Source of the DNA: JBNNGK01 sp050268245 | GTDB taxonomy: Bacteria > Pseudomonadota > Gammaproteobacteria > Enterobacterales > Enterobacteriaceae | Length of the DNA stretch: 64,000 nucleotides | Direction of reading: 5' to 3' | Assembly (NCBI RefSeq): GCF_050268245.1 | Contig: NZ_JBNNGK010000018.1 | Location: forward strand, 1 to 64,000 | Shown: one piece after another, positions 18,923-27,978 of the stretch | Layout: every line of letters starts with the position of its first letter | How positions within the stretch are numbered: the first letter of the stretch is position 1 | Translations under genes and position numbers: made by a program | Notes under the pieces: model-generated | The model's database searches: none | What the model was told of the DNA's origin: nothing | Seen by the model: the letters and a program-made list of their open reading frames with translations, nothing else

Positions 18923-19349
18923 TATTCACCCTGCTGACAAGTAATAGACATGAGACAACCAGTCATAAAGAAATATATTTATATAAAAACAATAAATTAC
19001 ACATTAATCAACGCCAGTGAAAACCTCTCGCATTGATGCGGGGACGTACTAGATAAACCTGACGATATGATAAAAAATAAAAAAGTAGAACCCAATTAAC
19101 TCATCTGAATGAAATAGTGTGAACCGGTACTAAGGTTAGCGTTAATTAATTAGCGTCAGCGTTTTGTAACTAAATTAACCGGCGTATTTTTCGCTGCTAT
19201 GCTATATGAGAGAAACGGAACAACCGTGTTTCTTAAATAAGAACTGGAACGGCAAAAGCTGAATCCGGTCAGCCTGAACTGACGCCAAGTTTCAATATGT
19301 AACACCGTATTGAAAATACGGCATAATATCGCTAATAAGGAAGTAGAAT
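18923..19349. promoter_or_regulatory. Divergent control region between the 2HCT transporter gene and pckA
   Basis: About 430 AT-rich bases that must hold the promoters of both genes. The palindromic core TTAATTAA is visible near 19143-19152 within GCGTTAATTAATTAGCG. I found no convincing CRP site by eye. AAGGAAG lies just upstream of the pckA ATG. Confidence 0.4.
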
Positions 19350-20969
19350 ATGTCTTCACGCGCTGTAACCCTACAAACTCTCGCTCGTTATGGTATTCAC
19401 CACACAACCGATATCGTCTATAACCCAAGCTATGAGCGACTGTTCAACGAAGAAACGCATCCCGATCTACCGCCTTTGGAACGCGCGACGCTCACCAGTC
19501 TGGGAGCCGTCAATGTTGATACCGGTGAATTTACGGGCCGCTCACCGAAAGACAAGTACATCGTACGTGACGACACCACACGCGACACCGTCTGGTGGTC
19601 AGACAGTGGTACGGGTAAAAACGATAATCAACCGCTGTCACCTGAAACCTGGCAGCAGTTGAAAACGCGAGTGAGCGAACAGTTGTCCGGTAAACGTCTG
19701 TTCGTTATCGACGCCTTTTGCGGCGCCAATGCGGATACCCGGCTGAAAGTGCGTTTTATCACTGAGGTCGCCTGGCAGGCGCATTTCGTTAAAAACATGT
19801 TCATTCGCCCCAGTGATGACGAACTGCAAAATTTTGAACCCGATTTTGTCGTCATGAACGGCGCAAAATGCACCAATCCGGATTGGCAACAACAAGAGCT
19901 GCATTCCGAAAACTTTGTCGCTTTCAACCTGACCGAACGGATGCAATTGATTGGTGGCACGTGGTACGGCGGCGAAATGAAAAAGGGGTTGTTCTCGGTC
20001 ATGAACTACCTGTTACCGCTGAAGGGCATTGCCTCAATGCACTGTTCTGCTAACGTCGGTCAACAGGGCGATGTGGCGATATTCTTTGGGCTGTCCGGCA
20101 CCGGCAAAACCACCCTGTCCACCGATCCCAAGCGCCAATTGATCGGGGATGATGAGCACGGTTGGGATGACGATGGGGTGTTCAACTTCGAAGGCGGCTG
20201 CTATGCCAAGACCATCAAGCTTTCACCACAGGCAGAACCCGAGATTTATCAGGCCATCCGCCGTAATGCGCTGTTAGAAAACGTCGTCGTGCGCGACAAC
20301 GGCACTGTCGATTTTGATGACGCCAGCAAGACGGAAAACACCCGCGTTTCCTATCCGATTGACCATATCGACAACATCGTCACGCCGGTATCAAAAGCAG
20401 GCCATGCGCAGAAGATCATCTTCCTGACCGCTGACGCCTTTGGCGTACTGCCGCCGGTTTCTCGCCTGACGCCAGAACAAACCCAGTATCACTTTTTGTC
20501 TGGCTTTACCGCTAAATTAGCCGGGACGGAACGCGGTATTACCACGCCAACCCCCACCTTCTCTGCCTGCTTTGGCGCCGCCTTTTTAACATTACATCCG
20601 ACGCATTACGCCAAGGTGTTGGTAAAACGCATGGAGGCCGCTGGCGCGCAAGCCTACTTGGTCAATACCGGCTGGAACGGCAGCGGCAAACGCATCTCGA
20701 TCAAAGACACTCGCGGTATTATCGACGCTATTTTGAGTGGCGAAATCGAACAGGCGGAAACCTTCACGCTGCCCATTTTTGGTCTGGCGGTGCCAACCGC
20801 GCTGCCGGGCGTCGATCCCGCAATACTTGATCCGCGTAAAACCTACGCAGACGAATCCCTCTGGCAAGAAAAGGCTAAGGATTTAGCCCAACGCTTTATC
20901 GATAACTTCGCCAAATACACCGTCACCGCGGCGGGTAAAGCGCTGGTGGCGGCCGGGCCGCAGCGGTAA
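19350..20969 (+). CDS. pckA: Phosphoenolpyruvate carboxykinase (ATP)
   Basis: Converts oxaloacetate plus ATP to phosphoenolpyruvate and CO2, the committed step of gluconeogenesis from TCA intermediates. 539 residues, the exact enterobacterial length. The P-loop GLSGTGKTTLS (about residue 248), the kinase-2 metal motif IGDDEHGWDDDG and the upstream GTWYGGEMKKGLFSVMNYLLP are intact. In E. coli pckA is near envZ and hslO, but here it neighbours a carboxylate transporter. Either the gene is relocated in this lineage or this is a second copy. Confidence 0.97.
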   Translation: MSSRAVTLQTLARYGIHHTTDIVYNPSYERLFNEETHPDLPPLERATLTSLGAVNVDTGEFTGRSPKDKYIVRDDTTRDTVWWSDSGTGKNDNQPLSPETWQQLKTRVSEQLSGKRLFVIDAFCGANADTRLKVRFITEVAWQAHFVKNMFIRPSDDELQNFEPDFVVMNGAKCTNPDWQQQELHSENFVAFNLTERMQLIGGTWYGGEMKKGLFSVMNYLLPLKGIASMHCSANVGQQGDVAIFFGLSGTGKTTLSTDPKRQLIGDDEHGWDDDGVFNFEGGCYAKTIKLSPQAEPEIYQAIRRNALLENVVVRDNGTVDFDDASKTENTRVSYPIDHIDNIVTPVSKAGHAQKIIFLTADAFGVLPPVSRLTPEQTQYHFLSGFTAKLAGTERGITTPTPTFSACFGAAFLTLHPTHYAKVLVKRMEAAGAQAYLVNTGWNGSGKRISIKDTRGIIDAILSGEIEQAETFTLPIFGLAVPTALPGVDPAILDPRKTYADESLWQEKAKDLAQRFIDNFAKYTVTAAGKALVAAGPQR

Positions 20970-20985
20970 TTCCCATCACTCAGCC

Positions 20986-21006
20986 TTGGGCGCGTGCTGC
21001 GCCCAA
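20986..21006 (+). terminator. Possible terminator after pckA
   Basis: TTGGGCGC and GCGCCCAA form an eight-base stem with a five-base loop 17 bases after the pckA stop. It is followed by TTTA, a short T-run. Confidence 0.55.
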
Positions 21007-21301
21007 TTTACGCGTCGATATGGGTTAACTATCATCACGCTCCGCGATACACTGGCTTCCCCCCATTCCGGCACGAATCGTAAGTCGGCTGAGTGGGTGT
21101 AAAGCTGCAAAATGCGACATTTTACAAAACGAGCGGGTCGGTGATGAAGGCATAAAAAAGATCTTAAGGAGATCCTTTCATCTGACTGTTTATTTTAACA
21201 ACAACAATACTCTTTGAAAATCAGGACTAATCTGACAGACATGCCCTTCATCCCCGCTCGCATAGGTTATAACCATCCCAAATCCTCGTTGCTTATCCGC
21301 C

Positions 21302-21673
21302 TCAAGTGGCACTTTTTTCCGCATGAAAGATCGGTTCTATAGTGATTAATCTCATGTTTTTCAGTTGATAACGCCAGCTCCACTTTTTGGAATCCATATC
21401 TCCCCCAAAAAGTTTCAACGTTGTCTTGTTAAACATAAGACTAATGTATGTCATAGGGAAAAAGTCTGTGTTCAGATCCAACCGTTGAACGCTTTAGCCC
21501 GCCTGGTCCCGTAGCCGTCACTGATTCCGTAATCGCCGAAATCGAAGATATAAATGATATTGATCGCCTCTTTTCCCTTCACCAAAGGGTTATCTTCAAT
21601 CTCTTCCTCCGTTACCGCCACAAAGCGGAGCAGCGCATTTTTCCCGGTTTTATTTGCCTGTGTCCGGTAACAT
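21302..21673 (-). pseudogene. Decayed chimeric copy of the lipase 3' end joined to the immunity gene
   Basis: Read on the minus strand, the first 70 or so bases match the last 30 codons of the lipase at 22435-24501 (KNALLRFVAVTEEE here, KALLRFVAVTEED there). They then join in frame the middle of the lipoprotein gene at 21681-22451 (here NPLVKGKE..YIFDFGDYG, there HPLAKGKK..YIFDFGDYG). Frameshifts interrupt it near the 5' end (in-frame TAA after TGK) and in the middle (TGA near 21471). Similarity then continues through TLKLFGGD and RYQL. It looks like a duplicated effector-immunity junction that suffered an internal deletion and then decayed. Confidence 0.85.
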
Positions 21674-21680
21674 ACCTTTA

Positions 21681-22451
21681 TTATTTCATCGTCAGTAATT
21701 TTTCATAATCTGGCTTAGTGCCAGTTATTTCCTCACTACTTCCATCTGGATATGTTGCACTTATTTTACCTGGCCTGGGATTGGGTCCCTCAAGAATAAC
21801 AACCTGATTAAGGTGTACAGAAGGATCTATAACTATATTCTGAGTATCATTAAGCCGGTAACGGCGAGTGAATTGTTCATAACGGGTATCACCCCCGAAT
21901 AATTCCAACGTTTCCTCCTTAAACAAATGGCTAATGAATATCTCAGGAAATAGATCTGTTTTTAAATCTAGATCCCCGCTCATCACCTTAGCCCGTCCGG
22001 TCCCATAGCCGTCACTGAGTCCGTAATCGCCGAAATCAAAGATATAGCTGGTATCGATAATCTTTTTCCCTTTCGCCAGAGGGTGATTATCAGCAATCTT
22101 GAAGCTCACCATCAACGAGTTCAGTCGCCACTGGCAAGAGCCACCGCCGTCCACGACCACACGCAATTGCCAGATATCGTTTCCTTCAGGCGAACTGAAT
22201 GGCTGCTCAATATCGTTATAGCCGGGAATATCGTGAGGTTCATTGCTGGAGTTATAGCGGACAGACTTGCACCGTTCTGAACGGTACAGCAGTTCTGCAG
22301 GCTGGAGCGTTATCCCCTCCTGCCCCCGAAAAGTCACGTTTACCCATTTCGCCTCCGGAGGAGGCGAAAGCGTGCGATTGGGTCGGTTATCACACCCACC
22401 GAGAAATATAACGGCGGACGCGAAGGCAGTTATTTTAATTAGAAAATTCAA
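21681..22451 (-). CDS. Probable immunity lipoprotein for the adjacent lipase
   Basis: 256-residue lipoprotein: a signal peptide with lipobox FLGGC places the lipidated Cys at residue 20. Asp at the next position predicts retention in the inner membrane facing the periplasm. The rest is beta-rich and not recognised. The start overlaps the end of the lipase gene by 17 bases, so the two are made together. Periplasmic lipoproteins encoded next to type VI lipase effectors (Tle) usually neutralise them (Tli), and this role is inferred from context. A ruined second copy lies just downstream. Confidence 0.7.
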   Translation of the reverse strand: MNFLIKITAFASAVIFLGGCDNRPNRTLSPPPEAKWVNVTFRGQEGITLQPAELLYRSERCKSVRYNSSNEPHDIPGYNDIEQPFSSPEGNDIWQLRVVVDGGGSCQWRLNSLMVSFKIADNHPLAKGKKIIDTSYIFDFGDYGLSDGYGTGRAKVMSGDLDLKTDLFPEIFISHLFKEETLELFGGDTRYEQFTRRYRLNDTQNIVIDPSVHLNQVVILEGPNPRPGKISATYPDGSSEEITGTKPDYEKLLTMK

Positions 22452-24501
22452 TATCTTCCTCCGTTACCGCGACAAAGCGGAGCAGCGCTTTTTTACCAGT
22501 TTTATGTGTCTGCGTTCGATTTAGCGTCACTGGTAGCATATCCTGAAGCGCCAGGAACTCGCGGTTACGCTCAACCTCATCTGGATGACTACCGGATGCG
22601 TCCCTCTCTACCGCCTCCCGGAACCTTTCCCGCATCGATTTTCTGCTCATATCCAGTGACGGATCGGCCAATTCTAGCACCTGATTATGGATATAGGGCA
22701 GATAGCGGTGCGCCATCGAATGGCTGCGAGGGTCTGTACCGATGCCGTTCAGCGTCGGATTGGTGTTCTGCGGAAAGGTCTTTGCCAGGCTGGCCGGATT
22801 CAGACACTGGATAAACGCCGCCTGATGCTCTCCAGTGGATTTCAGGCATTCATCATTCAGGGATGGCACCAGAAACAGCTTAACGTCCACAAAATGCCGG
22901 GTGTACATCTGACCATCGATCAGGGGTTTCCGGTACGGACTGACCGCACGCATTGAGCACTGCTGCGCCCGGAAAAATATTACCGTCTTACCGTGATGCC
23001 AGTACGGATCTTTTTTCTCCATAAAGCCCAGCGACTGATACGTCAGATCCCGTACTGCCACACCGAGTCCAACTGCTGTGGTCACCGACCAGTCGAACCC
23101 CAGCTTGTCTCCCAGCGTCCCCCATGTCTTGTAGAACGCATTATCAAGGTCCGCATCCGGAGGGATCTGTGTGATCGTGTCATTGTCGTTGACGTGACGG
23201 TAATGCGTGATGCCGCTCAGTGATGTTATCGCTGTGCGGGTGAAGGTACGCGGCATTCCATAGGTGTACAGTACCGGTAAGCTGGCTTTCATCTCGGCGG
23301 CGTACAGCAGTGCCAGCGCGCCGCCCAGACTATGGCCGCAAATAAACAAAGTCTTTATTCCATCTTCTAACACTTGACTAACCGCATTCATTTCGCGGCC
23401 AAACTTCTGTTTCGCCAACTGATAGGCCTCCAGAAAACCACCGTGAACATTTCCCGCTCCGGCCAGTTCCGGCTGGCACCGCTTCGGCCCGAAGGAGAAA
23501 TCGGTCAGAATGTTCAGCAAACTGTCTGTGCCGCACCAGGCAACCAGCACGTGCGTACCGCATTCCACTGTAAACAGGCGGGTATCGCCTTCTCCGCCTG
23601 GCCCCTCACCGGTGTTCAGGTAGACCGGTGGCTGGTAGCGGTCGCGGAACGGGACATCCACCGCCAGCGTGTGAAAGTAAGCCGGGTACTCTGCAAACTG
23701 CGGAACACAGGATAGATCCAAGCACTTCTGACGGAAAAAATAATCGATGGTCGGGTTCTTCGCCTCAGCAGCATAAACAAGATCGGCCATAATGCCGAGA
23801 TTCAGCCCGTTGGCGAGGTCATAGTCTTTCGTATCATGTAGATCCAACACCCACGCCCGGAACGGACAGATTTCAATAACATGCCGCTGATCCAGCGCCT
23901 CTCTCGCTATCTCCGTCCCTTTCAGCGATCGCCCCGGTGGAAAATGAAACCGTGGTGGCTCCGGGTCGGTCCAGCCCCCTATCTCCGGTAGCCGGTCGCA
24001 AAGCTCGCCAATAGTCACATAGTGATGGATATACCCAGCAGTCTCGGATTTTTCCTGCACGTCTGAGCGCCATTTGGGATCGCGGGTTTCTGGCCGGAAC
24101 ATGTTGTTGCTCACCGGCTGGCTGTTCGGGTTGCGTCGAAGTCCCAGCGGCCGTTTTTCCATCTCGTCGGCCAGCGGCTGGGCATCAGTTTTCACGTCAA
24201 CCGCTATCCAGTACAGATCGTCGAACCGGACAAACCCTTGGCTATCGGTGACACCGGCAGGCGGATTGGGCGGAGGTGTGGGATTAAAATCATAGTCCTT
24301 GTATTTTTTCCACATTGTCACCTCTTCTGCAGAGGCCAGCGGATGGTATTCCAGCCGCACATTCAGCCCGGAGAGCGGATTATTGTCCTCATCCACAAAC
24401 TGGAGTTCAAGCCAGTATTTATGCTGTTTTCCACGACACTGAACGACTTTACATGTGGGTATCAGGCTGGTTCTGCTGGTATTGTCGCCAATAATTTCCA
24501 T
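22435..24501 (-). CDS. Class-3 lipase, probable type VI secretion phospholipase effector (Tle-like)
   Basis: 688-residue protein with an alpha/beta-hydrolase lipase (class 3) core. The nucleophile elbow CGHSLGGALALLYAAEMK has its Ser near residue 391. It is followed by YGMPRTFT and RHVNDNDTITQIPPD, which supply the expected Asp and His regions. The roughly 220-residue N-terminal region contains a carboxypeptidase-like beta segment (LQFVDEDNNPLSGLNVRLEY ... VTDSQGFVRFDDL), often seen in secreted type VI lipases. No signal peptide. The start at 24501 has AAGGGA five bases upstream. A longer frame to 24603 is less plausible. No vgrG or PAAR gene is in the window. The effector role is inferred from the lipase plus overlapping lipoprotein arrangement. 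Confidence 0.75.
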   Translation of the reverse strand: MEIIGDNTSRTSLIPTCKVVQCRGKQHKYWLELQFVDEDNNPLSGLNVRLEYHPLASAEEVTMWKKYKDYDFNPTPPPNPPAGVTDSQGFVRFDDLYWIAVDVKTDAQPLADEMEKRPLGLRRNPNSQPVSNNMFRPETRDPKWRSDVQEKSETAGYIHHYVTIGELCDRLPEIGGWTDPEPPRFHFPPGRSLKGTEIAREALDQRHVIEICPFRAWVLDLHDTKDYDLANGLNLGIMADLVYAAEAKNPTIDYFFRQKCLDLSCVPQFAEYPAYFHTLAVDVPFRDRYQPPVYLNTGEGPGGEGDTRLFTVECGTHVLVAWCGTDSLLNILTDFSFGPKRCQPELAGAGNVHGGFLEAYQLAKQKFGREMNAVSQVLEDGIKTLFICGHSLGGALALLYAAEMKASLPVLYTYGMPRTFTRTAITSLSGITHYRHVNDNDTITQIPPDADLDNAFYKTWGTLGDKLGFDWSVTTAVGLGVAVRDLTYQSLGFMEKKDPYWHHGKTVIFFRAQQCSMRAVSPYRKPLIDGQMYTRHFVDVKLFLVPSLNDECLKSTGEHQAAFIQCLNPASLAKTFPQNTNPTLNGIGTDPRSHSMAHRYLPYIHNQVLELADPSLDMSRKSMRERFREAVERDASGSHPDEVERNREFLALQDMLPVTLNRTQTHKTGKKALLRFVAVTEEDIEFSN

Positions 24502-25140
24502 GCTAATCCCTTGCACTTTAAATGGGAAATAGCATCCATCATAACCCAAATGACATTTTACCGTCGTGGGCGGGAGATAAAAAAGCAATATTTTGTCAGG
24601 CATGGTAACTTAACCTGCTGAATTGTATTGTTTTAATCTGAGGGTAGCATTGAATTCTCGGGCAACGGCTCCCCGCACTGAGGCATACTAGGACGGATTG
24701 TTTCTGTTCATCCTTCAACGTAGAGAATACCTGAGGGGAATGCATTTATTGATTCAGGGTAATACCTTGTACTTGTCAGAATTTCAGTTGAATGGCAAAT
24801 CCTCAACGGCTTTTATCGGTCATACCTAAGAACCAAAGAAAACTCGTCAGCAAGCAAAAACCACACATCCCTGTCATCAAAAGTCTGCTCCTGTGACAAC
24901 ATTCCCACTCTCTGAATCATCAATGGGTAATCGCTATGTCAACCATTTTACAGGTGAGTGACTTTTACTCAGATCCAGTTCAAAAAAGCTCGATGTCCCA
25001 TTTAGCAGCTTTGCTGCCACTAGCTCTGTAAGCTGAGAAACCCAGCGTTATGCCGCCCGCCCCTCCAGTAGGTTAATACTCGGCGATCCGCACTGCGGGT
25101 TATCACATTCATTAACAGTGTTTCCTCGCTACCCCCGTTA
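24502..25140. other. Gene-free stretch between the lipase and the sucrose genes
   Basis: About 640 bases with no supported gene. It must include the promoter of the lipase gene at its left side. I found no repeat, RNA gene or mobile-element end in it. Confidence 0.4.
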
Positions 25141-25150
25141 ATTCAACGAG

Positions 25151-25166
25151 CGTGATAACGATCACA
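25151..25166 (+). promoter_or_regulatory. CRP site upstream of cscB
   Basis: CGTGATAACGATCACA matches the CRP consensus TGTGA-N6-TCACA at nine of ten positions. A weaker second match, TGTGATTAACATCGCA, lies at 25192-25207. Catabolite control is expected for a sucrose operon. Confidence 0.7.
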
Positions 25167-25176
25167 AAGCACAAGT

Positions 25177-25188
25177 GTTAACGTTAAC
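25177..25188. promoter_or_regulatory. CscR operator O1
   Basis: Perfect palindrome GTTAACGTTAAC, the kind of site bound by LacI/GalR-family repressors with a central CG. The identical sequence recurs 64 bases downstream. Confidence 0.75.
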
Positions 25189-25240
25189 TTTTGTGATTAA
25201 CATCGCAACCACGCTGGATGACAACTTCCCAAGCCACAAA

Positions 25241-25252
25241 GTTAACGTTAAC
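25241..25252. promoter_or_regulatory. CscR operator O2
   Basis: Second copy of GTTAACGTTAAC, 64 bases (about six helical turns) from the first, a spacing suited to looping or cooperative binding. Its position argues that cscB starts at 25287 and not at the upstream in-frame ATG at 25218. Confidence 0.75.
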
Positions 25253-25286
25253 AATTGATGCACTCTTTCCTCACCAGGACTTCATC

Positions 25287-26537
25287 ATGAACCGCGAAAC
25301 AAAAAAATATTACGTCCTCCTAAGCGGCCTGTTGTTTTTCTTTTTCTTTACCTGGTCAGCCAGTTTTTCATTGATTTCTCTATGGCTAAATCAACAGATC
25401 GGGCTGAAAGGAGCAGAAACCGGACTGATCTTTTCCGCCATTTCGCTGGTGGCGTTATGCATGCAACCGCTTTACGGTTTCATTCAAGATAAGCTTGGCC
25501 TGCGCAAACACCTGCTGCAGTTTCTTGGCGTGATGTTGTTATTAACCGGGCCATTCTTTATCTATGTCTACGCCCCCCTGCTGGCCTATAACCTGATAGG
25601 CGGTGCACTGGTCGGTGGGTTATTTATAGGTGCCACCTTCTTTGCCGGTATCGGTGCGTTGGAATCGTATACGGAACGCGTCAGCCGTATCGTGGATTTC
25701 GAATTTGGTCGTGCTCGCATGTGGGGCTCGCTTGGCTGGGCCAGCGCCACCTTTTTCGCCGGATTCATGTTCAACGTTAATCCCAATATCAACTTTTGGC
25801 TGGCATCAGCTTCAGCAATCATATTCATTCTGTTGCTCAGTCAGATTCGTGAATTGAAACCCAATGCGATGTCGTGCCTGGCCTATGGCAAACCGGAAAA
25901 TCTCACCTTAAAAGACGCGGTCGATCTGCTGCAGTTACCCGGCTTTTGGGCTCTGGTGGTGTTTGTGATCGGTATCAGTGTTTACAACGTGTTCGACCAG
26001 CAATTTTCCGTGTATTTCGCCGCACAATTCTCAACGCCTCAGCAAGGTAATGAGATGTACGGCTTTCTCAATTCATTACAGGTGTTTCTCGAGGCAGGCG
26101 GCATGTTCCTGGCTCCGTTATTGATCAACCGTATCGGTGCCAAACGCGGCTTGTTGCTGGCAGGCAGCGTGATGGCGCTACGTATGTTCGGCTCCGGCCT
26201 AGTCAACGGTGCGTTGTTAATCTCCGCCATGAAACTGCTACACGCCGTCGAATTACCCATTTTGTTAATTGCGATCTTTAAATATATCGCTAGCCGTTTT
26301 GACAGCCGACTCTCCTCGACGTTGTATCTGGTCGGTTTTCAATTTATCACTCAGGTCATGGCCAGTATCTTGTCGCCGTTAGCCGGTTACGGCTATGACC
26401 ATATTGGCTTTGCCGATACTTATCTGCTGATGGGTTGTGCCGTTGCCTGTACCACCCTGCTTTCCTGTTTCCTGCTGCGCGGGGGTGATCCCGCGGGCAA
26501 ACCACTCATTCATTCCGTAAGTGAGCCAACTCCATGA
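25287..26537 (+). CDS. cscB: Sucrose:proton symporter CscB (LacY family)
   Basis: Inner-membrane permease of the oligosaccharide:H+ symporter family that takes up unmodified sucrose. About 416 residues with twelve membrane helices. The N terminus YYVLLSGLLFFFFFTWSASFSLISLWLNQ is typical of LacY/CscB/RafB. FGRARMWGSLGWA and FAGIGALESYTERVS match positions that bind substrate and protons in this family. AGGA precedes the ATG at 25287. Its stop overlaps the cscA start (ATGA), so the two genes are coupled. RafB is the main alternative, but the invertase next door favours sucrose. Confidence 0.9.
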   Translation: MNRETKKYYVLLSGLLFFFFFTWSASFSLISLWLNQQIGLKGAETGLIFSAISLVALCMQPLYGFIQDKLGLRKHLLQFLGVMLLLTGPFFIYVYAPLLAYNLIGGALVGGLFIGATFFAGIGALESYTERVSRIVDFEFGRARMWGSLGWASATFFAGFMFNVNPNINFWLASASAIIFILLLSQIRELKPNAMSCLAYGKPENLTLKDAVDLLQLPGFWALVVFVIGISVYNVFDQQFSVYFAAQFSTPQQGNEMYGFLNSLQVFLEAGGMFLAPLLINRIGAKRGLLLAGSVMALRMFGSGLVNGALLISAMKLLHAVELPILLIAIFKYIASRFDSRLSSTLYLVGFQFITQVMASILSPLAGYGYDHIGFADTYLLMGCAVACTTLLSCFLLRGGDPAGKPLIHSVSEPTP

Positions 26538-27976
26538 AAAATACTTTAGCTCAAGCCAATCACGCGTTGGAAACGCTGCAAGCGCAGCGCAAAGACGACT
26601 ATTACCCGCGCTTTCATCTGGCGGCCGCAGCAGGCTGGATCAACGATCCTAACGGCTTAATTTGTCTTGATGGCGTTTACCACGTGTTTTACCAGCACCA
26701 TCCCTATGACGAAAACTGGGGGCCAATGCACTGGGGGCACGCCATCAGCCACGATCTGGTAAATTGGCAACATTTACCGATTGCACTCGCCCCCGGCGAC
26801 AGTGAGGATCGTGACGGTTGTTTTTCCGGTTGCGCGGTCAATGACCACGGCATACTGACGCTGCTGTATACCGGTCACGTCTGGCTCGGTGAACCGGGTG
26901 ACGACAGCCAACTGCGCGAAGTACAATGCCTGGCCACCAGCGAGGACGGCGTACATTTCACCAAACACGGGGCAGTTCTCACGCCACCCGATGGCATCCA
27001 GCATTTTCGCGATCCGAAGGTATGGCAGCAAGATGGCCTGTGGTGGATGGTGGTCGGCGCCAAACAGCACGATCTCGGTCAGGTACGTCTGTACCATTCG
27101 CACGACTTACGCGATTGGTGCTTCGATCGGGTACTCGCCAGCGCTGCAAGCCCACATCAGGGGTATATGTGGGAATGCCCGGACTTCTTCGCTCTTGGCG
27201 AACGCCACCTGCTACTGTACTCACCGCAAGGCTTAACCGCTCAGGGATACCGCTACCGTAATCGCTTCCAAAGTGGCTATTTCCTTGGCAACTGGCAGCC
27301 AGGGGCTGAATTCGAGCTTATCCAGCCGTTCGTTGAGTTAGATGCCGGACACGATTTCTACGCGCCGCAGACCTTTGTCGCCGCCGATGGCCGCCGTATG
27401 CTGTTCGGTTGGATGGATATGTGGGACTCCCCCATGCCCAGCAAAGCGCAGGGTTGGGCGGGGGCATTGACGGTACCGCGTGAGCTGTCGATAACCGCAG
27501 ACGATAAGGTATTGATGTGCCCTGCGCGCGAATTGACGGCGCTACGGCAGAAAACACACGCATTTAACGCAACACCATTGAACAATCAGCACTTCGTGCT
27601 TGAAGAGGCGTTGCAAGAACTCGTCGTCACCTTGCATCTTCACGACAGCGATGCCGAACGCTATGGCTTAAGCGTGGGGTCGGCGGCGCGGCTGTACGTG
27701 GACAATCAAGCGCACCGACTGGTATTAGAGCGTTTTAGCGATGAACCCGCGCTGTGCGGCTGTCGCAGTATTCCGTTACCCATTGGCGATTCACTGCAAT
27801 TGCGCATTTTTGTTGACCGTTCCTCATTAGAGGTGTTCGTTAACCACGGCGAAGCTTGCCTGACTAGTCGCATTTATCCGGCAGACGGCGACCGGCGCAT
27901 TAGCCTGTTTGCCGAAAGTGGCCATGCCTCGTTTAGCGAGATAACCGGTTGGGCATTGAACAGTATCTGGTCATGA
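26534..27976 (+). CDS. cscA: Sucrose hydrolase (invertase) CscA, glycoside hydrolase family 32
   Basis: Cytoplasmic beta-fructofuranosidase that splits sucrose into glucose and fructose. The 480 residues show all three GH32 catalytic motifs: WINDPNGL (nucleophile Asp, about residue 38), FRDPKV (transition-state stabilising Asp) and WECPDFF (acid/base Glu). The C-terminal beta-sandwich ends with DRSSLEVFVNHGE. No signal peptide. It lies directly after the permease with a four-base overlap. Because uptake is by a symporter and not the PTS, the substrate is free sucrose. Confidence 0.93.
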   Translation: MKNTLAQANHALETLQAQRKDDYYPRFHLAAAAGWINDPNGLICLDGVYHVFYQHHPYDENWGPMHWGHAISHDLVNWQHLPIALAPGDSEDRDGCFSGCAVNDHGILTLLYTGHVWLGEPGDDSQLREVQCLATSEDGVHFTKHGAVLTPPDGIQHFRDPKVWQQDGLWWMVVGAKQHDLGQVRLYHSHDLRDWCFDRVLASAASPHQGYMWECPDFFALGERHLLLYSPQGLTAQGYRYRNRFQSGYFLGNWQPGAEFELIQPFVELDAGHDFYAPQTFVAADGRRMLFGWMDMWDSPMPSKAQGWAGALTVPRELSITADDKVLMCPARELTALRQKTHAFNATPLNNQHFVLEEALQELVVTLHLHDSDAERYGLSVGSAARLYVDNQAHRLVLERFSDEPALCGCRSIPLPIGDSLQLRIFVDRSSLEVFVNHGEACLTSRIYPADGDRRISLFAESGHASFSEITGWALNSIWS

Positions 27977-27978
27977 TG

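Noticed and set aside
18923..19349. Possible attachment site or phage remnant near pckA
   Set aside because: No integrase, no tRNA gene and no direct repeats seen; only a short AT palindrome.
25218..25286. Upstream in-frame ATG for cscB
   Set aside because: It would put operator O2 inside the coding region and lacks a ribosome site; the ATG at 25287 matches CscB N termini.
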